Shown one piece after another: positions 42,868-53,951 of a stretch of DNA of 64,000 bases; the stretch's first letter is position 1; the number at the start of each line of letters is the position of its first letter. The notes beneath the pieces are model-generated. The model did not search any database. It had not been told where the DNA came from and saw only the letters and a list, made by a program, of their open reading frames with translations. The translations under genes and the position numbers were made by a program. Source of the stretch: Arthrobacter sp. MA-N2 (GTDB taxonomy: Bacteria > Actinomycetota > Actinomycetes > Actinomycetales > Micrococcaceae); contig NZ_KI912155.1 of NCBI RefSeq assembly GCF_000517125.1, positions 3,598,029 through 3,662,028 of the forward strand. The letters run 5' to 3'.

Positions 42868-45800
42868 CTAGGCCTCGATCTTGGTAACGGTGATCTGCGG
42901 CTCGGCGGCGTCGCCGGAGACGACGGGGTCGAGCTTGAGGGACAAGGTTTCGGTTTTGACCAGGTCTTCATTGGCGCGCAGGGCGTCAACAACGTCATGG
43001 CTGGCCAGAACCGTGGTGTGGATGCGGTCGCTGACATTGAGTCCGGCGTCCTTGCGGGCTTGCTGGATGGCACGGACCATGTCGCGCGCCAAGCCTTCAG
43101 CGGCCAGTTCCGGAGTGACCTCGGTGTTCAGGACCACGAAGCCCCCGTGAGGGAGGACAGCGACAGCGGTCGAGGATCCGTCAGCCGCTTCAGCGACGAC
43201 GGTTTCCAGGGTGTACTCCTGCGGTTCCAGCTCAAGGCCGCCGGAAACAACGACTCCCCCAACGCCGTCGATTGTTTGCACAGACCAGTCGCCGGATTTG
43301 GATCCCTTGATGGCTTGCTGGACGTTCTTGCCCAGGCGGGGGCCCGCCGCACGGGCGTTGACCACGAGTTTCTGCTCGATGCCGAATTCCTCCGGCGAGG
43401 CCGTCGCGGCGTCCAGGAGCCGGACGGAGCGCAAGTTCAGTTCATCCGCGACGACGGCGGCGAAGCCTTCCAGAGCATCCGCGCCGGGTGCCACCACGGT
43501 GAGTTCCTGCAGCGGCAGGCGAACGCGAAGGTTGGCGGCCTTGCGCAGGCTCGAACCGGCAGAGCAGATCTGCTGGACGCGGTCCATGGCCTCGACGAGG
43601 TCCGGGTTCGCAGGGAACTGTGATGCCTCCGGCCAGTCGGCCAGGTGCACAGAACGTCCGCCGGTGAGGCCGCGCCAGATTTCCTCGGAAACCAAAGGCA
43701 ACAGCGATGCCGAGACCCGGCAGACGGCCTCCAGTGCCGTGTAGAGGGCGTCGAAGGCGTCGGTGTTCTCGTCGAAGAAGCGCTGCCGGCTACGGCGCAC
43801 GTACCAGTTGGTGAGCATGTCCAGATAGCTGCGCAGCTCATCGCAAGCGCCGGAAATGTCGTACGCGTCCAGGCTGGAGGTGATGTTGCGAACGAGGTCC
43901 CCGGTGTTCGCCAGCAAGTACTGGTCCAGGGTGTCCGTGTAGCCGTCGTAACGCAGCTTGGCGTCGTAACCGGACGGTTGCCCACCGGCTGCGCCGGAAG
44001 CGTTGGTGTACAGGGTGAAGAAGCTGTACACGTTCCATAGCGGCAGGATGACTTGCCGGACGCCGTCGCGGATTCCCTGCTCGGTGACCACAAGGTTGCC
44101 GCCGCGCAGGATGGGGCTGGACATCAGGAACCAACGCATGGCATCGGAACCGTCACGGTCCAGGACCTCGGAGACGTCCGGGTAGTTGCGCAGGCTCTTG
44201 GACATCTTCTGCCCGTCGGAACCCAGGACGATGCCGTGGCTGATCACGTTGCGGAAAGCCGGGCGGTCGAAGAGGGCCGTGGACAGGATGTGCAGCATGT
44301 AGAACCAGCCGCGGGTCTGCCCGATGTACTCGACGATGAAGTCGGCCGGATTGTGCGTGTCGAACCATTCCTGGTTCTCGAACGGGTAGTGCACCTGGCC
44401 GTAGGGCATGGAACCGGAATCGAACCAGACGTCCAGGACGTCTTCAACGCGGCGCATCGTGGACTGGCCCTCTTCGGGAGAGCGGGGATCGTCCGGGTTG
44501 GGCCGGGTCAGTTCGTCGATGAACGGGCGGTGCAGGTCAACCTGGCCGTCGTTGTTCAGCGGCAGGCGGCCGAAATCGGCCCGCATCTCGGCGAGCGAGC
44601 CGTAAACATCCGTGCGCGGGTACTCCGGGTCATCGGACTGCCACACAGGGATGGGCGAGCCCCAGTAACGGTTGCGGCTGATGGACCAGTCGCGGGCGTT
44701 GGCCAACCATTTGCCGAACTGTCCATCCTTGACGTTGCCGGGGATCCAGTTGATCTCCTGGTTCAGCTCGGACATACGGTCCTTGAACTTGGTGACCTCG
44801 ACGTACCAGGAGGACACGGCACGGTAGATCAAGGGGTTGCGGCAGCGCCAGCAGTGTGGGTAGCTGTGCTCGTAGCTGGCTTGGCGGACCAAGCGTCCGG
44901 CGGAGCGGAGGGCCTGGGTGATCGGCTTGTTGGCATCGAAGACCTGCAATCCGGAGATTTCGGCAAGGGGTCCATGCGCGAACAGGGAGAGGAACTTGGC
45001 GCCTTCGTCGACCGAAAGCACCACGGGGATACCGGCGTCCTCACAGACTCTCTGGTCGTCTTCACCGTAGGCCGGCGCCTGGTGGACGATGCCCGTACCG
45101 TCGGTGGTGGTGACGTAGTCTGCTACGAGGAAGCGCCAGCCGTTCTGCGTGCCGTATTTCTCGGTGTCGGAGAAATAGTCCCAGAGCGGTTCGTACTCCA
45201 GGCCGGCCAACTGGGAGCCCGTGTAGCTGGCGGTGACGGCGGCAGTAGCGGCAGCTACGCCATCGGCACCATCACCGTACCCCAGGTCCTTGGCGTAGGT
45301 GCCGAGGAGATCGGCAGCCAACAGGAAGCTGCCTGTCACCGGAGCCTCCGGAGAGGCGGCCTTGATGCCGTTGGGACCGGCCGGAACCACCGCGTAGGAG
45401 ATGTCAGGCCCGACGGCGAGCGCCAGGTTGGTGGGCAGCGTCCAAGGGGTCGTGGTCCAGGCGAGCGCCTGCACGCCGGCGAGGGACGTGGAAAGTTCCG
45501 ACTCTCCTGCCTTGATGGGGAAGGTCACTGTGACGGTTTGGTCCTGGCGGTTCTGGTAGACATCGTCGTCCATGCGCAGCTCATGGTTGGACAGCGGGGT
45601 CTCGTCTTTCCAGCAGTACGGCAGGACGCGGTAGCCGTTGTAGGTGAGGCCCTTCTCGTGGAGCTGCTTGAAGGCCCAAAGGACAGACTCCATGTAGTCG
45701 ACGTTGAGGGTCTTGTAGTCGTTGTCGAAGTCCACCCAGCGGGCCTGGCGCTTGACGTAGCTCTTCCATTCGTCTGCGTACTTCATGACGGAGGCGCGGC

Positions 45801-46221
45801 AGGCGTCGTTGAACTTGTCGATGCCCATCGCTTCGATTTGGGTCTTGTCCGTCATGCCCAGTTGCTTCATGGCCTCGAGTTCGGCGGGCAGGCCGTGGGT
45901 GTCCCAACCGAAGCGTCGCTCGACGCGCTTGCCGCGCTGGGTCTGGTAGCGGCCTACCAGGTCCTTGGCGTAGCCGGTGAGGAGATGGCCGTAGTGGGGC
46001 AGGCCGTTGGCGAAGGGAGGACCGTCGTAGAAGACGAACTCGTTGCTGCCGGGGTGCCCACCGGGAAGATCGGCGCTGCGTTGGTCGATGCTGGCTTGAA
46101 ACGTGCCGTCCTCATCCCAGTACTTGAGGATGCGCTCTTCGATCTCCGGGAACTTCACGGAGGCGGACACCCCCGCGGAGGTGCCGGACGGCGTTGTGGA
46201 GGCCTTAGGGTAATGCGTCAT
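42868..46221 (-). CDS. ileS: Isoleucine--tRNA ligase (IleS2-like)
   Basis: The 1117-residue class I synthetase has the HIGH-type motif HYGH near residue 73 (in [12 protein letters not shown]) and KMSKS in [13 protein letters not shown] near 672. The GLPHYGH and [13 protein letters not shown] context and the length place it with the eukaryote-like IleS2 group, many of which resist mupirocin; that property is inferred only. ATG at 46221 is chosen with GAAGAG upstream. A T-box leader with an isoleucine specifier controls it. Confidence 0.94.
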   Translation of the reverse strand: MTHYPKASTTPSGTSAGVSASVKFPEIEERILKYWDEDGTFQASIDQRSADLPGGHPGSNEFVFYDGPPFANGLPHYGHLLTGYAKDLVGRYQTQRGKRVERRFGWDTHGLPAELEAMKQLGMTDKTQIEAMGIDKFNDACRASVMKYADEWKSYVKRQARWVDFDNDYKTLNVDYMESVLWAFKQLHEKGLTYNGYRVLPYCWKDETPLSNHELRMDDDVYQNRQDQTVTVTFPIKAGESELSTSLAGVQALAWTTTPWTLPTNLALAVGPDISYAVVPAGPNGIKAASPEAPVTGSFLLAADLLGTYAKDLGYGDGADGVAAATAAVTASYTGSQLAGLEYEPLWDYFSDTEKYGTQNGWRFLVADYVTTTDGTGIVHQAPAYGEDDQRVCEDAGIPVVLSVDEGAKFLSLFAHGPLAEISGLQVFDANKPITQALRSAGRLVRQASYEHSYPHCWRCRNPLIYRAVSSWYVEVTKFKDRMSELNQEINWIPGNVKDGQFGKWLANARDWSISRNRYWGSPIPVWQSDDPEYPRTDVYGSLAEMRADFGRLPLNNDGQVDLHRPFIDELTRPNPDDPRSPEEGQSTMRRVEDVLDVWFDSGSMPYGQVHYPFENQEWFDTHNPADFIVEYIGQTRGWFYMLHILSTALFDRPAFRNVISHGIVLGSDGQKMSKSLRNYPDVSEVLDRDGSDAMRWFLMSSPILRGGNLVVTEQGIRDGVRQVILPLWNVYSFFTLYTNASGAAGGQPSGYDAKLRYDGYTDTLDQYLLANTGDLVRNITSSLDAYDISGACDELRSYLDMLTNWYVRRSRQRFFDENTDAFDALYTALEAVCRVSASLLPLVSEEIWRGLTGGRSVHLADWPEASQFPANPDLVEAMDRVQQICSAGSSLRKAANLRVRLPLQELTVVAPGADALEGFAAVVADELNLRSVRLLDAATASPEEFGIEQKLVVNARAAGPRLGKNVQQAIKGSKSGDWSVQTIDGVGGVVVSGGLELEPQEYTLETVVAEAADGSSTAVAVLPHGGFVVLNTEVTPELAAEGLARDMVRAIQQARKDAGLNVSDRIHTTVLASHDVVDALRANEDLVKTETLSLKLDPVVSGDAAEPQITVTKIEA

Positions 46222-46254
46222 CTCTTCATCCTGGGTTGAGCCGGTGAACACGAA

Positions 46255-46490
46255 GTTTCATTCAGGATGCGAGGACGGCCCCAGGCTGTTGATTCCAACA
46301 GCGCCGGTACCGCGGTACCACCTCACTTACCGCCGCTGGTGCTGCTCCATGTGAAGGGAGCTGTTCCGGCGACGGCCGCTCATTGCTGCTGTGACGGGCT
46401 TACCCGTCCGGTTCTACTGACCCCGCGGTGCCGGGGGCGTTCTTCCGGAAGCTCACCGGTGATGTCCGGGTCAAAGCTTGTGCCACAAGT
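46255..46490 (-). promoter_or_regulatory. T-box leader of ileS (ultrashort Stem I type)
   Basis: The minus-strand leader contains the T-box sequence GGTGGTACCGCGG (46310-46322), which pairs with the uncharged tRNA end. A specifier ATC (46461-46463) lies in a loop closed by CCGG. The short Stem I and the position before ileS match the actinobacterial translational ileS T-boxes. Uncharged tRNA-Ile would switch on translation. Confidence 0.9.
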
Positions 46491-46549
46491 CTAGCGGCAG
46501 CGGCGCCGCGAGCTCCACTTGGCAGCATGGAGCGTGGGGCGCCGGGAAT

Positions 46550-47308
46550 CTAGCCCTTGCGGATCAGCTTATGGGTGGCGGCCTGCGCCACCGGACGGAT
46601 AATGATCTCGTCCAGGTTGATGTGGTGCGGCAGCGAGACCGCGTACTTGACGACGTCGGCGACGTCCTCCGCGGTGAGTGGCTTCTCGACCCCGGCGTAC
46701 ACCTTGGCGGCCGCATCGGCATCGCCGAGGCGGTTAAGCGCGAATTCCTCGGTACGGACGAGTCCGGGCGCCACCTCGATCACGCGGATGTTGTTCTCGG
46801 CTTCCTCCAAGCGCAGGGCGCCCGTCATTCCGTGCTGGGCAAATTTGGCCGCGTTGTATCCGCCGCCGCCCTCGTAAGCGGTGAATCCCGCCGTCGAGGT
46901 CAGGTTCAGAACGGTTCCCTCGCCGTGGGCCCGAAGCATCGGCAGGAAGGCACGGGTCAGCTTCAGGGTGCCGAGGACGTTGACTTGGTACATCCAGTCC
47001 CAGTCTTCGCTCTGTGCGTTCGCCACGGTGTCTGCGCCACGTGCGCCGCCGGCAATGTTGATGAGGGTGTCGGCTCCCCCGGCCTGGGTGACGGCAGAAA
47101 GCAAGGCGGCCACGTCGTCGTCGTCGGTGATATCTGCTGCGAACGGCACGGCGCCGGTCTCCGCGCCGAGTGCCGCAAGCCGCTCCGCACGGCGGGCGAC
47201 GGCGAATACCTTCCAGCCGTCTGCGGTGAGGGCCCGCACTGTGGCCTCGCCGATTCCCGTGCTGGCGCCGGTCACTACTGCGGTCTTCGTCTGTGCTTCC
47301 TCAGTCAT
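46550..47308 (-). CDS. SDR-family oxidoreductase
   Basis: This 252-residue classical short-chain dehydrogenase has the cofactor motif TGASTGIGEA (residues about 14-23), NIAGG, and the catalytic YNAAK with a Ser upstream (LTSTAG). It resembles the YdfG/serine-3-dehydrogenase group, which reduces or oxidises small hydroxy acids and aldehydes. Substrate unknown. It lies between the ileS leader and a DUF488 gene, with no operon evidence. Confidence 0.88.
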   Translation of the reverse strand: MTEEAQTKTAVVTGASTGIGEATVRALTADGWKVFAVARRAERLAALGAETGAVPFAADITDDDDVAALLSAVTQAGGADTLINIAGGARGADTVANAQSEDWDWMYQVNVLGTLKLTRAFLPMLRAHGEGTVLNLTSTAGFTAYEGGGGYNAAKFAQHGMTGALRLEEAENNIRVIEVAPGLVRTEEFALNRLGDADAAAKVYAGVEKPLTAEDVADVVKYAVSLPHHINLDEIIIRPVAQAATHKLIRKG

Positions 47309-47337
47309 GGCACCACCCTAACGCGGGATGCTGCCGG

Positions 47338-47715
47338 TCATGAGTCTGCCTGGCCCGCGCCCAGCAGGAACTCCAGCAGCACCCGGGCGTGGTTGGTCTC
47401 CGGATCCCTGGCTCCGTAGAGCAGCGTCACGCGCTTCTTGCCCGCCGCCAACTCCAGCAACTCCTCCACCGCGGGATTCTTTTCCAGTTCAGCTTCGTAG
47501 GCCTCGCGGAAGTGCTCGAACCGCTCCTGCATGTGCGCAAATTCCGTCCGCAACGGCGGCGACGGGGCGATGTCCTTGAGCCAGAGATCCAAACGGGCGC
47601 GTTCTTTGGACACTCCCCGCGGCCAGAGCCGGTCCACGAGAACCCGGTAACCGTCGCCGTCGTCCGCCTCGTCGTAGATGCGCTTGATCACCAAAACATC
47701 TTTGAGTTCCGCCAT
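47338..47715 (-). CDS. DUF488-family protein
   Basis: The 125-residue protein has the DUF488 hallmark VDRLWPRGVSKE, followed by WLKDIAPSPPLR and VTLLYGARDPETNHA. Members are of unknown biochemical function. I start at ATG 47715 (MAELKDVLV); ATGs at 47724 and 47754 are in frame. Confidence 0.85.
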   Translation of the reverse strand: MAELKDVLVIKRIYDEADDGDGYRVLVDRLWPRGVSKERARLDLWLKDIAPSPPLRTEFAHMQERFEHFREAYEAELEKNPAVEELLELAAGKKRVTLLYGARDPETNHARVLLEFLLGAGQADS

Positions 47716-47778
47716 GAGCCGCATGCTACTGCATGCCCGCGTGCCGCGGAACAAAGGGGGCCATGAAACAATTGGCGC

Positions 47779-50457
47779 ATGGCTGAATCAACGCAGGGTA
47801 CAGACACGCCCGCCACCGCCCCCATCAACGTTCCCGACAAGCCGGCCCTTGAGGGCCTCGAGGCTGCCCTTACGCAGCGTTGGCTGGACGAAGGAACCTA
47901 CAAGTTCAACCCGGACACCACCCGGGAGCAGGTCTATTCGATCGATACTCCCCCGCCAACCGCATCCGGTTCGCTCCACGTGGGCCACATGTTCTCGTTC
48001 ACGCAGACGGATGTCCAGGCCCGCTACATGCGCATGACCGGCAAGAACGTGTTCTACCCGATGGGCTGGGACGACAACGGCCTGCCCACCGAGCGTCGCG
48101 TCCAGAATTATTACGGCGTCCGCTGCGATCCCGCCATTCCGTACAACTCCGACTACCGCCCGCCGGCACAGCCAGCGAAGAACCAGCGGGATTTCGACGT
48201 CGTCTCCCGCCAGAACTTCATCGAATTGTGCGAGGAACTCGCCGTGGAGGACGAGAAGGTCTTCGAGAACCTGTTCCAGACCCTCGGCCTGTCGGTAGAT
48301 TGGGACCTGAGCTACCGCACCATCGACGACACGTCCCGAGCAGTCTCCCAACGTGCCTTCCTCGCGAACCTGAACGCCGGGGACGCCTACATGGCCGAGG
48401 CTCCCACTCTCTGGGACGTGACCTTCCGGACTGCCGTCGCTCAGGCCGAGCTAGAGGACCGCGAGGTTGCCGGAGCGTACTACCGCTACCCGTTCTTCAC
48501 CGCAGACGGTGAGAAGATCTTTATCGAGACCACGCGTCCGGAACTGCTCGCCGCCTGTGCGGCGCTGGTGGCAAACCCCGACGACGAGCGCTACCTCCCG
48601 CTGTTCGGCAAGACTGTGAAGTCTCCCCTGTTCGACGTCGAGCTCGAGGTCAAAGCCCATCCGCTCGCCAAAGCGGACAAGGGCTCCGGCATCGCCATGG
48701 TCTGCACCTTCGGCGACCTGACCGACGTCACCTGGTGGCGCGAGCTGCAGTTGCCCACCCGCGCCATCATGGGCCGCGACGGCCGCATCATCGCTGAGAC
48801 ACCGGAGTGGATCACCACCGACGCCGGTAAGGAAGCCTACGCCGCGATCGCCGGCAAGACGGCGTTCTCTGCCAAGGAGACCGTGGTGGAGCTCCTTAAC
48901 GCCGCCGGCTTGCTGGATGGCGAGCCAAAGAAGATCACGCACCCGGTGAACTTCTTCGAAAAGGGCGACAAGCCCCTTGAAGTTGTCACATCGCGGCAGT
49001 GGTACATCCGCAATGGCGGACGGGACGAAGACCGCCGCGAACGGTTGATCGCGCGTGGACACGAGATCGAGTTCCACCCGTCGTTCATGCGCTCCCGCTA
49101 CGAGAACTGGATTTCGGGCCTGAACGGCGACTGGCTTGTTTCACGCCAGCGCTTCTTCGGCGTTCCGATCCCCGTCTGGTACCCGCTGGACGCCCAAGGC
49201 AATCCGGACTACGCAAACCCGATCCTGCCGTCCGACGAGTCGCTGCCCGTGGACCCCGCCGCTGACGCGGCGCCGGGCTTCGACGAGTCCCAGCGCGAGC
49301 AACCCAACGGCTTCATTGGCGACGCCGACGTCCTGGATACCTGGGCCACGTCTTCACTGACCCCGCAGATCGTGGGCGGCTGGAGCCGTGACGAGGAATT
49401 GTTCGGCAAGGTCTATCCCTTCGACCTCCGTCCGCAGGGCCACGACATCATCCGTACCTGGCTCTTCTCCTCCGCTGTGCGTGCAGACGCCTTGCAGGAC
49501 AGCGCACCGTGGAAACACGCCGCCATTTCGGGCTGGATCCTGGACCCGGACCGCAAGAAAATGTCCAAATCCAAGGGCAACGTGGTTGTTCCGACCGATG
49601 TCCTGAACGAATTCGGCTCCGATGCGGTCCGTTACTGGGCCGCCTCCGCCAAGCTCGGCGCGGACACTGCCTACGAGATTGCCCAGATGAAGATCGGCCG
49701 CCGACTGGCGATCAAGCTGCTCAACGCCTCGAAGTTCGTGCTGAACCTGGGTGCCACGGAAAACTCCGTTGTCGGCGCGGATCTGTCCGCCCAGACCAAC
49801 CCCTTGGTTGGTCTCCCCCACGCGGAAAAAACGCCCGCGTGGGGACCCCTGACCAACCCCTTGGACCGGGCATTGTTGGCGCAGCTGGCCGACGTCGTGG
49901 CACAATCCACCCAGGCGTTCGAGAACTACGACTACGCCCGCGCACTGCAGATCACGGAATCCTTCTTCTGGCAGTTCACTGACGACTACGTGGAGCTCAT
50001 CAAGGACCGTGCCTATGGTGCTGCCGGCGAAACGGAGCAAGCCTCTGTGCTTGCGGCCCTCGCCACCACATTGGATGCGCTGTTGCGCCTGTTCGCACCG
50101 TTCCTGCCTTTCGCCACAGAAGAGGTCTGGAGCTGGTGGCGTGCCGGTTCCGTCCACCGTTCGGCGTGGCCGGCAGCCGTGGAGATCGTCGACGGCGACA
50201 CCACCCTGCTGGGCACCGTCGGCATCGCCCTCAGCGGCATCCGCAAGGCCAAGTCCGAGGCAAAGGTCAAGCAGCGCACGGAAGTTCTCCGGGCCACGAT
50301 CAGCGCGGGAGAGTCCTTTGTTGCACAGCTGCAAGCCGGCCTGGGCGATCTGAAGGCCGCAGCCAACGCGCAGGAGATCTCACTGGTGGCCGCTGACGGC
50401 GAACTCACGGTGAGCGACGTGGTCCTGGCACCTGCCGAGGAGCCCGCTCAGGCATAG
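47779..50457 (+). CDS. valS: Valine--tRNA ligase
   Basis: The 892-residue class I synthetase has HVGH near residue 69 (TASGSLHVGHMFSF), the long CP1 editing domain and KMSKS in DRKKMSKSKGNVV near 593. It is the form with a shortened C-terminal arm that occurs in some Actinobacteria. It is divergent from the DUF488 gene and followed by a terminator, so it is monocistronic. Confidence 0.95.
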   Translation: MAESTQGTDTPATAPINVPDKPALEGLEAALTQRWLDEGTYKFNPDTTREQVYSIDTPPPTASGSLHVGHMFSFTQTDVQARYMRMTGKNVFYPMGWDDNGLPTERRVQNYYGVRCDPAIPYNSDYRPPAQPAKNQRDFDVVSRQNFIELCEELAVEDEKVFENLFQTLGLSVDWDLSYRTIDDTSRAVSQRAFLANLNAGDAYMAEAPTLWDVTFRTAVAQAELEDREVAGAYYRYPFFTADGEKIFIETTRPELLAACAALVANPDDERYLPLFGKTVKSPLFDVELEVKAHPLAKADKGSGIAMVCTFGDLTDVTWWRELQLPTRAIMGRDGRIIAETPEWITTDAGKEAYAAIAGKTAFSAKETVVELLNAAGLLDGEPKKITHPVNFFEKGDKPLEVVTSRQWYIRNGGRDEDRRERLIARGHEIEFHPSFMRSRYENWISGLNGDWLVSRQRFFGVPIPVWYPLDAQGNPDYANPILPSDESLPVDPAADAAPGFDESQREQPNGFIGDADVLDTWATSSLTPQIVGGWSRDEELFGKVYPFDLRPQGHDIIRTWLFSSAVRADALQDSAPWKHAAISGWILDPDRKKMSKSKGNVVVPTDVLNEFGSDAVRYWAASAKLGADTAYEIAQMKIGRRLAIKLLNASKFVLNLGATENSVVGADLSAQTNPLVGLPHAEKTPAWGPLTNPLDRALLAQLADVVAQSTQAFENYDYARALQITESFFWQFTDDYVELIKDRAYGAAGETEQASVLAALATTLDALLRLFAPFLPFATEEVWSWWRAGSVHRSAWPAAVEIVDGDTTLLGTVGIALSGIRKAKSEAKVKQRTEVLRATISAGESFVAQLQAGLGDLKAAANAQEISLVAADGELTVSDVVLAPAEEPAQA

Positions 50458-50530
50458 TCTCGAAGACCCGGAGTATCCGGGCGGTGCCTGGACGCTTTCG
50501 GGCAGTGCTTGGAAGCTTGCGGGCAAAGGG

Positions 50531-50566
50531 GAAGCCCCATCAGCGTTTAGCCGTTGGTGGGGCTTC
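50531..50566 (+). terminator. valS terminator
   Basis: GAAGCCCCA pairs with TGGGGCTTC around an 18-base loop region, followed by GACTTTTC, about 75 bases past the valS stop. Confidence 0.7.
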
Positions 50567-50870
50567 GACTTTTCGGCTGTCCGGTAACGACTGACAGTCT
50601 GGCGGAATCCTCAGACTTTCAGGTCTTCCTACCTCGTCACTGGTAGCTTGTATCCAGCTTTGCCGAAGGCTGCGTCAGACACATATCACTGAATCTTTGG
50701 TTTCCGCGTCCCTCTTCTTTCGAAGTGGGTAAGTACTATTCTTGACCCGCTCCCCAGCAAGCACAAGCCCTCTTCAGGAACTACTGGCATGTAATTCCGG
50801 CGGTCGAAACGGGCTGTTTGACGGGTCCCAAGGTTCTGGCCATTTGGATGCTTTGTGGCACAGTGTTGCT
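50567..50870. other. Intergenic region before the Fpg/Nei-like gene
   Basis: About 300 bases with no supported gene. It should contain the promoter of the downstream glycosylase gene (CTTGACC near 50740 could be a -35). No repeats or RNA motif seen. Confidence 0.4.
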
Positions 50871-51746
50871 ATGCCAGAACTTCCCGAAGTAGCCGGGCTA
50901 GCTGCCTTCCTGGGCAGGAATCTTCTCGGCGCCGAACTGACGAAGATCCAGATCACCTCCTTCGCCGTGCTCAAGACGGCGGATCCGCCCTACTCGGCCT
51001 TGGAGGGCCGGAAAATCGTCGGGGTGGAGCGTTTCGGAAAGTTCGTCAGTCTCGACGCCGAGGGGATCCAATTCATTTTCCACCTCGCCAAGGCCGGCTG
51101 GTTGCGCTATACAGAGCAACCCTCGCAGACCCATTTGCGGATGGGTGGCAGCAATATCGCGGCGAGGCTCAGCTTCACCAAGGGCGACGGCTCAACGCAC
51201 GTGGGGGTGGACCTGACCGAGGCCGGAACGAAGAAGAGCCTCGCCATCTACGTGGTCCGGAGCCCCCTCGACGTCCCTGGCATCGCGGCGCTCGGCCCGG
51301 ACCCCCTTAGCCCCGAATTCACGGCAGAGACTTTGGCCGGGATCCTTGCCGGCAGCTCGCACCAGATCAAGGGACTGCTTCGGAGCCAAAGCGTCATCGC
51401 GGGTATCGGCAACGCATATAGCGATGAAATCCTCCACGCCGCCAGAATCTCGCCCTTCGCCATCTCCAAGTCCTTGGACAGGGACACAACCCAAGTCCTC
51501 TATGAGTCCATCGAGGGGGTCTTGGGTGCAGCTGTCGCCGCCGCGGTCGGGAAAGCTTCAAACGAGCTCAAAGACGCCAAGCGGAACACCATGCGGGTTC
51601 ATGGCAGAGCGGGCCAGCCCTGCCCCGTATGCGGCACCACCATCCGCGAAGTGTCCTTTGCGGACACCGCTTTGCAGTACTGCCCCGGGTGCCAGACAAA
51701 CGGAAAGATCTTGGCGGACCGCAGAACGTCGCGATTCCTGAAATAG
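50871..51746 (+). CDS. Fpg/Nei-family DNA glycosylase (first of two)
   Basis: This 291-residue protein starts MPELPEV; Pro2 and Glu3 are the catalytic residues of formamidopyrimidine glycosylases. The C-terminus has a zinc finger (CPVCG with YCPGCQT). The fold includes GIGNAYSDEILH, the helix-two-turn-helix. It removes oxidised bases and cuts the strand by beta/delta elimination. The insertion-loop details do not decide between Fpg and Nei. It probably forms a single-gene unit. Confidence 0.88.
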   Translation: MPELPEVAGLAAFLGRNLLGAELTKIQITSFAVLKTADPPYSALEGRKIVGVERFGKFVSLDAEGIQFIFHLAKAGWLRYTEQPSQTHLRMGGSNIAARLSFTKGDGSTHVGVDLTEAGTKKSLAIYVVRSPLDVPGIAALGPDPLSPEFTAETLAGILAGSSHQIKGLLRSQSVIAGIGNAYSDEILHAARISPFAISKSLDRDTTQVLYESIEGVLGAAVAAAVGKASNELKDAKRNTMRVHGRAGQPCPVCGTTIREVSFADTALQYCPGCQTNGKILADRRTSRFLK

Positions 51747-51785
51747 CCGTGCAGTGCGTGGTTCAAACGACTGCAAGGATTCGGG

Positions 51786-52400
51786 CTAGTTGAATTCGGG
51801 GCTCTCCGTGCGGCTGCGCTTGAGCTCGAAGAAGTGCGGGTACCCGGCCAGCGTCACCGCGGCATCCCAGATTCGGCCGGCTTCCTCGCCGCGGGGAATA
51901 CGGGTCAGGACGGGCCCGAAGAAGGCAGTGCCGTTGACAGAAACAACCGGGGTGCCGACGTCCTGGCCTACCAGCGAGATACCCGCTTCGTGGCTGGCTC
52001 GTAGCTGGACATCGTATTCCTCGGAATCGGCAAAGCGGGCCAACTCGGCCGGCAGACCGGTTTCAGCCAGTGCCTTGGAGATGACCTCGGCAAAGTCTTT
52101 GATGCCTTCGTGGTGAATCAGGACACCCATCGCGTCGTAGAGCGGCTTGGTGTATTTGTCTCCGTGCAAGTCTCGGGCCGCAATGATGACGCGGACAGGG
52201 CCCCAACCCAGCTTCATCTTTTCGGCGTACTCAGCGGGCAGCTCCCGGCCCTCGTTGAGGACGGAGAGACTCATGACGTTCCATGTGGTCTCGATGTCAC
52301 GAACGTCTTCCACTTCGCCAATCCAGCGGGACGTCACCCAGGCGAAAGGGCACAATGGATCGAACCAGAAATCAACCTTGTTGGCGGTCTGTGCGGGCAC
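51786..52400 (-). CDS. DsbA-like protein, mycothiol-dependent nitroreductase (Rv2466c) family
   Basis: The 204-residue thioredoxin-fold protein has VDFWFDPLCPFAWVTSRWI at the N-terminus. The motif CPFA keeps only one Cys of the CxxC pair. The pattern and length match the mycobacterial Rv2466c group, which uses mycothiol. GTG at 52400 has AAGGAG six bases upstream and is clearly the start. It is convergent with the glycosylase gene and sits 80 bases beyond the end of clpX. Confidence 0.85.
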   Translation of the reverse strand: MPAQTANKVDFWFDPLCPFAWVTSRWIGEVEDVRDIETTWNVMSLSVLNEGRELPAEYAEKMKLGWGPVRVIIAARDLHGDKYTKPLYDAMGVLIHHEGIKDFAEVISKALAETGLPAELARFADSEEYDVQLRASHEAGISLVGQDVGTPVVSVNGTAFFGPVLTRIPRGEEAGRIWDAAVTLAGYPHFFELKRSRTESPEFN

Positions 52401-52480
52401 AGGGAACTCCTTGGATAGCACGTACGGGGGGCGGTTGACCGGAAGAATCTGGGTCCGGCACCAATCATGCAAACCCCAGG

Positions 52481-53767
52481 CTAGGCGGACTTATTCCGAC
52501 GCTTCGCCACGACCTCGTGCGCGATCATGGTGGGCTGGCCCTTCTTGGTCACGGCGTCTGCAGTGATGACGACGCTGGCGATGTCGTCCCGGCTCGGAAG
52601 ATCGAACATCACCGGCAGGAGCACTTCCTCCATGATGGCCCGCAGACCACGGGCGCCGGTACCGCGTTCAAGGGCTTGGTCGGCGATCGAATCCAGGGCG
52701 TCGTCGTCGAACAGGAGCTCCACGCCGTCCAGCTGGAACATCTTCTGGTACTGCTTGATCAGGGCGTTCTTGGGCTTGGAGAGGATTTGGATGAGTGCCG
52801 ATCGGTCAAGGTTGGAAACCGTGGTGATTACAGGCAGACGTCCGATGAACTCAGGAATCAGCCCAAACTTGAGCAGATCCTCCGGCATCACCTCACCGTA
52901 ACTGTCCACGTTGTCCTTGACCTCATTGAGCGGGGCCCCGAAACCAATGCCCTTGCGGCCTGAGCGCGATCCAATGATGTCCTCCAAACCGGCAAAGGCC
53001 CCGGCAACGATGAACAACACGTTGGTGGTGTCGATCTGGATGAATTCCTGGTGCGGGTGCTTGCGTCCGCCCTGCGGCGGAACCGAGGCTACCGTGCCTT
53101 CCAGGATTTTCAGGAGCGCCTGTTGCACGCCTTCGCCGGACACATCACGCGTGATTGACGGGTTCTCGCTCTTGCGGGAGATCTTATCAATCTCATCGAT
53201 GTAGATGATGCCTTGCTCGGCCTTCTTGACGTCGTAGTCCGCGGCCTGGATGAGCTTCAGCAAGATGTTCTCAACGTCTTCGCCCACGTATCCGGCCTCC
53301 GTCAAGGCTGTGGCGTCAGCGACGGCGAACGGTACGTTCAAGCGGCGCGCCAAGGTCTGGGCCAAGTAGGTCTTGCCGCAGCCAGTGGGGCCGATCAGGA
53401 GGATATTGGATTTGGCGATCTCCACGTCCTCGTGGTGTCCGCCCTCGCCAAGACCGGTCTTTGGTGCGTGGCCTGCCTGGATGCGCTTGTAGTGGTTGTA
53501 GACCGCGACGGCGAGGGAGCGTTTTGCGGGCTCCTGGCCAATGACGTATTCCTGGAGAAAATCGAAGATCTCCCGCGGTTTGGGCAACTCGAAACTACCA
53601 AGATCCGATACTTCCGCGAGTTCCTCTTCGATGATCTCGTTACAGAGTTCGATGCACTCGTCGCAGATGTATACGCCGGGCCCGGCAATCAGCTTCCGAA
53701 CCTGCTTTTGGCTCTTTCCGCAGAAAGAACACTTCAGCAGATCCGTGCTCTCGCCAATCCGAGCCAT
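52481..53767 (-). CDS. clpX: ATP-dependent Clp protease ATP-binding subunit ClpX
   Basis: The 428-residue AAA+ unfoldase starts [19 protein letters not shown] with the zinc-binding domain (CSFC, then CDEC). It continues with Walker [11 protein letters not shown], Walker [11 protein letters not shown] and sensor regions. It feeds substrates to ClpP1P2, encoded just upstream. ATG at 53767 follows AAGGGA. Confidence 0.96.
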   Translation of the reverse strand: MARIGESTDLLKCSFCGKSQKQVRKLIAGPGVYICDECIELCNEIIEEELAEVSDLGSFELPKPREIFDFLQEYVIGQEPAKRSLAVAVYNHYKRIQAGHAPKTGLGEGGHHEDVEIAKSNILLIGPTGCGKTYLAQTLARRLNVPFAVADATALTEAGYVGEDVENILLKLIQAADYDVKKAEQGIIYIDEIDKISRKSENPSITRDVSGEGVQQALLKILEGTVASVPPQGGRKHPHQEFIQIDTTNVLFIVAGAFAGLEDIIGSRSGRKGIGFGAPLNEVKDNVDSYGEVMPEDLLKFGLIPEFIGRLPVITTVSNLDRSALIQILSKPKNALIKQYQKMFQLDGVELLFDDDALDSIADQALERGTGARGLRAIMEEVLLPVMFDLPSRDDIASVVITADAVTKKGQPTMIAHEVVAKRRNKSA

Positions 53768-53951
53768 GTGGGAATCCCTTCGTTTCATGCGGGTGGTGCA
53801 GCCCCGTACCAATCCGCCGAATTGGCGGGATCGCAGCGGGGGCGCCACCATGACAACTTCCACTGTAGGACACAATGGGCTGCTTGGGTTGAACCAGAAC
53901 GCCGATGCGGTCCATATTTCCTGAACCGCACCGGCGTCGAATTCTTACCAG

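Noticed and set aside
44053-46239. 728-codon plus-strand open frame opposite ileS
   Set aside because: It is antisense to an intact, motif-complete ileS and has no family features; high GC makes long antisense frames common.
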